From an uncultured Clostridia bacterium (GTDB lineage: Bacteria > Bacillota > Clostridia > TANB77 > CAG-508), in the NCBI GenBank assembly GCA_934167305.1, contig CAKPKQ010000028.1, positions 1 to 10,544 on the forward strand: a DNA stretch of 10,544 nt, given 5' to 3'. A program made the translations under genes and the position numbers. The notes beneath the pieces were generated by a model, which was given only the letters and a program-made list of their open reading frames with translations, did no database searches and was not told where the DNA came from. Shown in pieces: positions 6,291-10,544 of the stretch (the stretch's first letter is position 1; the number at the start of each line of letters is the position of its first letter).

Positions 6291-6554
6291 TTGAAAAAAA
6301 TACCTAGTCGAACTTGTATAGGGTGTGGAGCTCAAAAAGGCAAAAATGAGCTTATACGTATTGTGAAAAATCAATCAGGAGAAATAAAACTTGATAAAAC
6401 AGGTAAATTACCGGGTAGAGGCGCATATATATGTGATAAATCAGAATGTTTAGAATTAGCAATACGTTCTAAAAAACTTGAAAAAGCATTTGAAACAAAA
6501 ATAGAGGAAAGTGTTTATGAAAGTTTAAAAAATACTATAAATCAAGGAGTATAA
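6291..6554 (+). CDS. ylxR: YlxR/RnpM family RNA-binding protein (DUF448)
   Basis: This is a small basic protein between nusA and ylxQ. The Bacillus subtilis homologue (RnpM) binds RNase P RNA and modulates its activity. Seen here: RTCIGCG (7-13), ELIRIV (20-25), the family signature PGRGAYIC (41-48) and a Lys/Arg-rich helix after 55. Cys9, Cys12, Cys48 and Cys53 could form a metal site (inference). I place the start at TTG 6291 (87 residues), because AAGGAAGTGA (6276-6285) matches the anti-SD complement at 9 of 10 bases and lies 5 nt before it. The in-frame GTG at 6282, giving three more residues, lies inside that SD and is less likely. The gap to ylxQ is 3 nt. Confidence 0.93.
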   Translation: MKKIPSRTCIGCGAQKGKNELIRIVKNQSGEIKLDKTGKLPGRGAYICDKSECLELAIRSKKLEKAFETKIEESVYESLKNTINQGV

Positions 6555-6557
6555 AAT

Positions 6558-6869
6558 TTGGTTAATAATCAAAAAATATGTGGGCTAATAGGACTAGCAA
6601 CCAAGGCTGGAAAAATAGTTGCTGGAACAGATGCGTGCTTACAAGAAATAGATAAAAGAAATGTTAAACTATTAATATTAGCAATAGATGCATCTGACAG
6701 AACTAAAAATGTATTTAAGGAAAAATGCAAGCAATTAAATATTAATATATATGAAAAACTGACAATTAATGAAATTAGTAATTCGATTGGAAAATCAAAT
6801 AAGGCTGTTTTGGGCATTAAAGATAATGGTTTTGCAAAGGCGATGAACAAAATAATTAATGGGGGGTGA
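6558..6869 (+). CDS. ylxQ: YlxQ, L7Ae/L30e-family K-turn RNA-binding protein
   Basis: This 103-residue single-domain protein is of the L7Ae/eL30 fold, a family that binds kink-turn RNA; its cellular target in bacteria is not firmly known. Family features: GLATKAGKIVAG (12-23), a hydrophobic strand LLILAIDASDRTKN (38-51), and AVLGIKDNGFAKAM (83-96) near the C terminus. It starts with TTG, with AAGGAG (6544-6549) 8 nt upstream. Its stop TGA (6867-6869) lies within the infB ribosome-binding site, so the two genes are probably translationally coupled. Confidence 0.93.
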   Translation: MVNNQKICGLIGLATKAGKIVAGTDACLQEIDKRNVKLLILAIDASDRTKNVFKEKCKQLNINIYEKLTINEISNSIGKSNKAVLGIKDNGFAKAMNKIINGG

Positions 6870-6874
6870 AATGA

Positions 6875-9838
6875 TTGGGTAAACTTAAAGTACATGAACT
6901 TGCTAAAGAGTTAGGGTTAGAAAGTAAAGAACTAATAAAAAAAGCAAAAGAAGTAGGTATTGAGGTAACAAGTCATTTAAGTTCTTTGGAAGAAGAACAA
7001 ATACAAAAAATAAAAAATATTTTTGAAAATAAGGGAGTAAAATCACAAAAAGGTATGGAGCAAGAAAAAAATAAAGAAAAGAAAGAAAAAAATACTAAAA
7101 AAGAAACTACACCAGTAATTATAAGACGTGAAGTTATATTAGCTGATGAGGAAAAACAAGAAAAGAAACAAGAAAAAACAGAAAGAAAAGATGTTGGTTT
7201 TGTTGAAAGAAAAAACAATAAAGATTTTAATATTGTTTATAGAAAACAACCTGTAAAACCAATGACTGTAAGTGAGCTATTTGGATTAAAAACAGAGAAA
7301 AAAGAAGAAAAAGCTCCTGAGCCAATAAAAGAAGAACCTAAAGTAGAAGAAAAAAAGGTAGAAGAGAAAAAGGAAGAAATTAAACAACAAGCAAAACCTG
7401 TAGAAGTAAAACCTACAGTTACTTCAAATGCAGAAAACAAAAACAATTACCCTAATCGTGAAAAAACAAACAATCAATATCAAGGAAATCGTTTTGAAAA
7501 TCGCCAAAACAATAATTCAGGCTCAAACAATTATCAAAACCGTTATGATAATAATCGCCCAAATAGATTTGGAAATAACCAAAATAATGGAAATTATGAA
7601 AATCGCCAAAGAGACAATAGATTTGATAATCGCCAAGGAAATAATAGGTTTAATAATAACCGCCAAAATGGAGATAATAAATTTAATAACCAAAATAGAA
7701 ACGGACAAAGACCATTTAATAGAAATAATGGAAGACCTTTAGATAATTATGGAATTGATAAAAACATTAAAGATATAATGGCTACAGAAATAGTTGAAAA
7801 AGAAGATAAAAGAGATATTAGTACAAGAGCAATTGACAAAGAAAAAGCAAATCGTTATGAAGATAATAAAGCTAAAAAAGGAACTAAGGCAAAGAAAAAT
7901 GACCGTTTTAGTGAAGATTTTAATGAGGGTAAATTAAAAGATTTAAAACAAGTTGATAAATTATCACACATGTTTAATGAACAAGAAGGCGGAATGCTTG
8001 ACTACTATGACCTTACAACAGCAAGAGGAAAGAAAAATAAACGTAAGCCACAAAAAGATGAAGAAAGAACAAAACAAAAAATATTTGAATTAACAGAAAT
8101 TACAATTCCTGAAATGATTACAGTAAAAGACTTAGCTGCTGAAATGAAAAAAACAAGTGGAGAAGTTATAAAGAAGTTATTTAACTTAGGAATTATGGCT
8201 ACAATTAATAATACAGTGGACTTTGATACAGCATTTTTGGTAGCTCAAGAATTTGGAATTACAGCTAACAAGAAAGAAGAAGTAAAAGAAGAAGATATTT
8301 TATTTGATGATACTGAGGATAAACCAGATGAATTAGAGCCTAGACCACCAGTAGTTGTAGTTATGGGACACGTTGATCATGGTAAAACATCACTTTTAGA
8401 TGCTATTCGTAGTACAAATGTTATTGAAGGTGAAGCAGGAGGAATTACTCAACATATTGGTGCTTATAAGGTAAATATAAATGGAAGAGAAATTACATTT
8501 TTAGACACGCCTGGCCATGAAGCATTTACAGCAATGCGTGCTAGAGGTGCTCAAATTACAGATATTGCAATTCTTATTGTTGCAGCAGATGATGGTGTTA
8601 TGCCACAAACAGTTGAAGCTATAAACCATGCAAAAGCAGCAGGAATTCCAATTATTGTTGCAGTTAATAAAATTGATTTGCCAGGTGCAAATGTTGAAAA
8701 AATAAAACAAGAATTAATGGAATATGAACTAGTACCAGAAGAATGGGGTGGAGATACAATTTATGTTCCAATATCTGCTAAAAAGAAAATAAACATTGAT
8801 AATTTATTAGAAATGGTATTATTAGTAGCTGATATGAAAGAATTAAAAGCAAACCCTAATAAACAAGCTAAAGGAACTGTTATTGAAGCAAGACTTGATA
8901 AAGCTAAAGGACCTATTGCATCAATGCTTGTACAAAGAGGAACTTTAGACGAAGGAGATACAATAGTTGTTGGTAAATCTATTGGTAGAATTCGTGTAAT
9001 GAAAAATGATAAAGGCCAAAGAGTTAAAAAAGCAGGACCTTCAACACCTGTTGAAATAATGGGATTAACAGAAGTTCCAGAAGCTGGAGATACTTTCTAT
9101 GAAGTAAAAGACGAAAAAATGGCTAAACATTTAATTGAAAGAAGAAAACGTCAAGAAAGAGAACAAATAATAAACGAAAATAGCAAGGTAACATTAAGTA
9201 ACCTATTTGAAAAAATGGAAAGTGAAAACCTAAAACAATTAAACATTATAGTAAAAGCAGATGTACAAGGTACAGCTCAAGCATTAAAACAATCGCTTGA
9301 AAAATTATCTAATGACGAAGTAAAAGTTAAGGTAATACACGCTGTAGCAGGAGCTGTAACAGAATCTGATGTTCAACTTGCAAAAGCAGGAAAATGTATT
9401 ATTATTGCATTTAACGTAAGACCTGTTAATACTGCAAAAGACATGGCAGAAAAAGAAGGAGTAGAAATTAAACAATACTCTGTTATATATCAAGCAATTG
9501 AAGATGTTCAAGCAGCTATGAAAGGAATGTTAGACCCAGTTTATGAAGAAAAAATAATAGGTAATGCAATTGTAAGACAAACATTTAAAGTTTCAGGAGT
9601 TGGAACAATTGCTGGTGTATTTGTAACAGATGGAAAAATTGAAAGAAATGCAGGAGTAAGAGTAATACGTGAAAATGTAGTTATACATGATGGAAAACTA
9701 GTATCATTAAAACGTTTCAAAGATGATGCAAAAGAAGTTACAAAAGGCTTTGAATGTGGTCTTCAAATTGAAAATTACAATGATGTTAAAGAAGATGACA
9801 CATTAGAATTTTACGTAATGGAAGAAGTTAAACGTTAA
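6875..9838 (+). CDS. infB: Translation initiation factor IF-2
   Basis: IF-2 is the GTPase that places initiator tRNA on the 30S subunit and promotes 50S joining. The 987-residue protein has an N-terminal IF2_N helical domain (1-50), a Lys/Glu-rich linker (about 55-180), an Asn/Arg-rich tract (about 185-288), a second IF2_N-type domain (about 404-462), then the GTPase: GHVDHGKT (498-505), DTPGH (544-548), NKID (598-601) and SAK (634-636). Domains II-IV follow with the initiator-tRNA-binding C terminus. It is much longer than B. subtilis IF-2 (about 716) owing to the linker. The start is TTG 6875: GGGGGGTGA (6861-6869) lies 5 nt upstream and GKLKVHELAKELG is the usual N terminus. ATG 6871, in another frame, stops after three codons. 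Confidence 0.98.
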   Translation: MGKLKVHELAKELGLESKELIKKAKEVGIEVTSHLSSLEEEQIQKIKNIFENKGVKSQKGMEQEKNKEKKEKNTKKETTPVIIRREVILADEEKQEKKQEKTERKDVGFVERKNNKDFNIVYRKQPVKPMTVSELFGLKTEKKEEKAPEPIKEEPKVEEKKVEEKKEEIKQQAKPVEVKPTVTSNAENKNNYPNREKTNNQYQGNRFENRQNNNSGSNNYQNRYDNNRPNRFGNNQNNGNYENRQRDNRFDNRQGNNRFNNNRQNGDNKFNNQNRNGQRPFNRNNGRPLDNYGIDKNIKDIMATEIVEKEDKRDISTRAIDKEKANRYEDNKAKKGTKAKKNDRFSEDFNEGKLKDLKQVDKLSHMFNEQEGGMLDYYDLTTARGKKNKRKPQKDEERTKQKIFELTEITIPEMITVKDLAAEMKKTSGEVIKKLFNLGIMATINNTVDFDTAFLVAQEFGITANKKEEVKEEDILFDDTEDKPDELEPRPPVVVVMGHVDHGKTSLLDAIRSTNVIEGEAGGITQHIGAYKVNINGREITFLDTPGHEAFTAMRARGAQITDIAILIVAADDGVMPQTVEAINHAKAAGIPIIVAVNKIDLPGANVEKIKQELMEYELVPEEWGGDTIYVPISAKKKINIDNLLEMVLLVADMKELKANPNKQAKGTVIEARLDKAKGPIASMLVQRGTLDEGDTIVVGKSIGRIRVMKNDKGQRVKKAGPSTPVEIMGLTEVPEAGDTFYEVKDEKMAKHLIERRKRQEREQIINENSKVTLSNLFEKMESENLKQLNIIVKADVQGTAQALKQSLEKLSNDEVKVKVIHAVAGAVTESDVQLAKAGKCIIIAFNVRPVNTAKDMAEKEGVEIKQYSVIYQAIEDVQAAMKGMLDPVYEEKIIGNAIVRQTFKVSGVGTIAGVFVTDGKIERNAGVRVIRENVVIHDGKLVSLKRFKDDAKEVTKGFECGLQIENYNDVKEDDTLEFYVMEEVKR
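7430..7735 (+). repeat. Degenerate repeat tract inside infB encoding an Asn/Arg/Gln-rich segment
   Basis: This part of infB encodes a low-complexity chain of units such as NRFENRQ, NRYDNNR, NRFGNNQ and NRFDNRQ. The DNA word AATCGCC occurs at 7499, 7553, 7601 and 7628, with AACCGCC at 7658, placing five CGC arginine codons within about 165 bp. Arg is otherwise mostly AGA or CGT in this operon. The repeats are imperfect and irregularly spaced (22-54 nt). The tract is predicted to be disordered and positively charged, and it produces long spurious frames on both strands. Confidence 0.7.
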
Positions 9839-9852
9839 AAGGAGAGAAAACA

Positions 9853-10206
9853 ATGCCAAAAAATGAGGCAAGACTTAATAGAGTTAATGAAGAATTAAAA
9901 AAAGAAATTAGCCGTGTACTTACTTTTGAGCTTAAAAACTCAAAAGTAACAGGGCTAGTTAGTGTAACAAAAGCTAAAATAACACCTGATTTTAAATATG
10001 CTAAAGTTTATGTAAGTATTTTAAATTCTAAAAGTATTGGCAAAACAATGGAAGGACTAAAAGAATCTTCAGGTTTCATTCGTAGTCAAGTTGCAAAAAA
10101 CATAAACTTAAGAATCACACCAGAGCTTATATTCGAACTAGACGATTCTTTAGAATATGGAGCTAAAATTGATAGCATATTAAATGAGTTAAAGAAAAAT
10201 AATTAG
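9853..10206 (+). CDS. rbfA: 30S ribosome-binding factor RbfA
   Basis: RbfA is a KH-like factor that binds the 30S subunit near the 16S rRNA 5' helix and is needed for late maturation and cold adaptation. The 117-residue length is typical. Visible features: basic N-terminal helix with RVNEELKKEISRVL (10-23), the strand VTGLVSVTKAKITPD (32-46) then YAKVYVSIL (49-57), and the C-terminal LRITPELIFELDDS (86-99). ATG is preceded by AAGGAG with 8 nt spacing, and the SD begins just after the infB stop (14-nt gap). Bacillus has ylxP between infB and rbfA; here it is absent. It acts with RimP from the same operon in 30S assembly. Confidence 0.96.
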   Translation: MPKNEARLNRVNEELKKEISRVLTFELKNSKVTGLVSVTKAKITPDFKYAKVYVSILNSKSIGKTMEGLKESSGFIRSQVAKNINLRITPELIFELDDSLEYGAKIDSILNELKKNN

Positions 10207-10220
10207 AATAGAGGTATAAA

Positions 10221-10544
10221 ATGACTTTAGATAATATTTTAGAACAAATAAATAAAGCAGAAAAAATAGTAATATTGACACATGAAAACCCAGATGGAGA
10301 CGCAATGGGTAGTAGTTTAGCAATGTATCAAGCATTAAAGAACTATGGTAAAAATCCAGATATAATAATTCCAGAACATCCAAGAGCATTTGATTGCTTA
10401 CCATGTATTGATGAAATCAAAACAGAAAGTGATATAGAGCAATATGATTTAGCAATATCACTAGACTGTGCATCTATAAAGATGTTAAATGGATTTGCTA
10501 AATACTTTGAAAACGCAAAAGTTAAAGTATGTATAGATCATCAC
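10221..10544 (+). CDS. nrnA: NrnA-like DHH phosphoesterase (oligoribonuclease/pAp phosphatase), 3' end cut by window
   Basis: The first 108 codons are present and the frame is open to the window edge. The protein begins MTLDNILEQI and has the DHH-family metal motifs HENPDGDAMGSS (21-32), a second conserved Asp in SLDCAS (Asp82) and the namesake DHH ending in IDHH (105-108). NrnA-type enzymes degrade short RNA oligonucleotides and dephosphorylate pAp; the missing part should include the DHHA1 substrate-binding domain. ATG has GAGG 6 nt upstream, and the gap from rbfA is 14 nt. The rbfA-nrnA order, usually followed by truB and ribF, is common in Clostridia. Other DHH members such as RecJ are unlikely given the compact N terminus and context. 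Confidence 0.92.
   Translation, partial: MTLDNILEQINKAEKIVILTHENPDGDAMGSSLAMYQALKNYGKNPDIIIPEHPRAFDCLPCIDEIKTESDIEQYDLAISLDCASIKMLNGFAKYFENAKVKVCIDHH

Noticed and set aside
6871..6882. ATG 6871 as the infB start
   Set aside because: It is in another frame and reaches TAA after three codons; TTG 6875 fits the IF-2 N terminus and the SD spacing.
7428..7742. 104-residue Ile/Lys-rich frame overlapping infB, plus a matching minus-strand frame at 7523-7708
   Set aside because: Both arise from the low-complexity Asn/Arg repeat of infB read in other frames; the composition is artificial.
1..10544. tRNA, rRNA, CRISPR array, complete insertion sequence or phage genes
   Set aside because: No cloverleaf, regular spaced repeats, transposase or integrase motifs were seen on either strand; all long frames are explained by the listed genes.

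Overview
The window is a low-GC (very AT-rich) chromosomal segment with Firmicutes-type Shine-Dalgarno sites, several TTG starts and the gene set rimP-nusA-ylxR-ylxQ-infB-rbfA-nrnA. The rbfA to nrnA junction without ylxP, and the NusA that lacks C-terminal acidic repeats, suggest a member of Clostridia, possibly an uncultured gut lineage. This assignment is inference from gene order and composition.

Layout. (1) Positions 1-753 (+) hold the 3' part of an unrecognised gene whose reading frame is broken in an A7 run (59-65). (2) A bidirectional terminator (793-821) separates it from a convergent arginase gene (825-1856, -). The arginase has its own extended -10 promoter and a palindrome in its leader. 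(3) mutS2 (1998-4352, -) ends in a strong terminator just upstream of the arginase promoter. (4) A 269-bp divergent intergenic region (4353-4621) holds a weak mutS2 promoter, a good rimP promoter, a perfect 11-bp leader hairpin and a short REP-like repeat element that runs into the rimP start codon. (5) From 4622 to the window end runs the transcription/translation operon: rimP, nusA, ylxR (rnpM), ylxQ, infB, rbfA and the 5' part of nrnA. Gaps are 3 to 45 nt and no internal terminator was seen.

How they work together. RimP and RbfA mature the 30S subunit, IF-2 joins initiator tRNA and the 50S subunit, and NusA controls RNA polymerase pausing, termination and antitermination. YlxR modulates RNase P in Bacillus, YlxQ is a K-turn RNA-binding protein, and NrnA degrades short RNA oligonucleotides. 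MutS2, transcribed divergently, acts on recombination intermediates or collided ribosomes depending on species. Arginase stands alone in arginine catabolism.

I found no new multi-gene system: the core is conserved housekeeping DNA. The points most worth a second look are the REP-like element that appears to separate the rimP start from its ribosome-binding site, the homopolymer frameshift at the left edge, the Asn/Arg-rich disordered tract in IF-2, and the altered Smr motif in MutS2.
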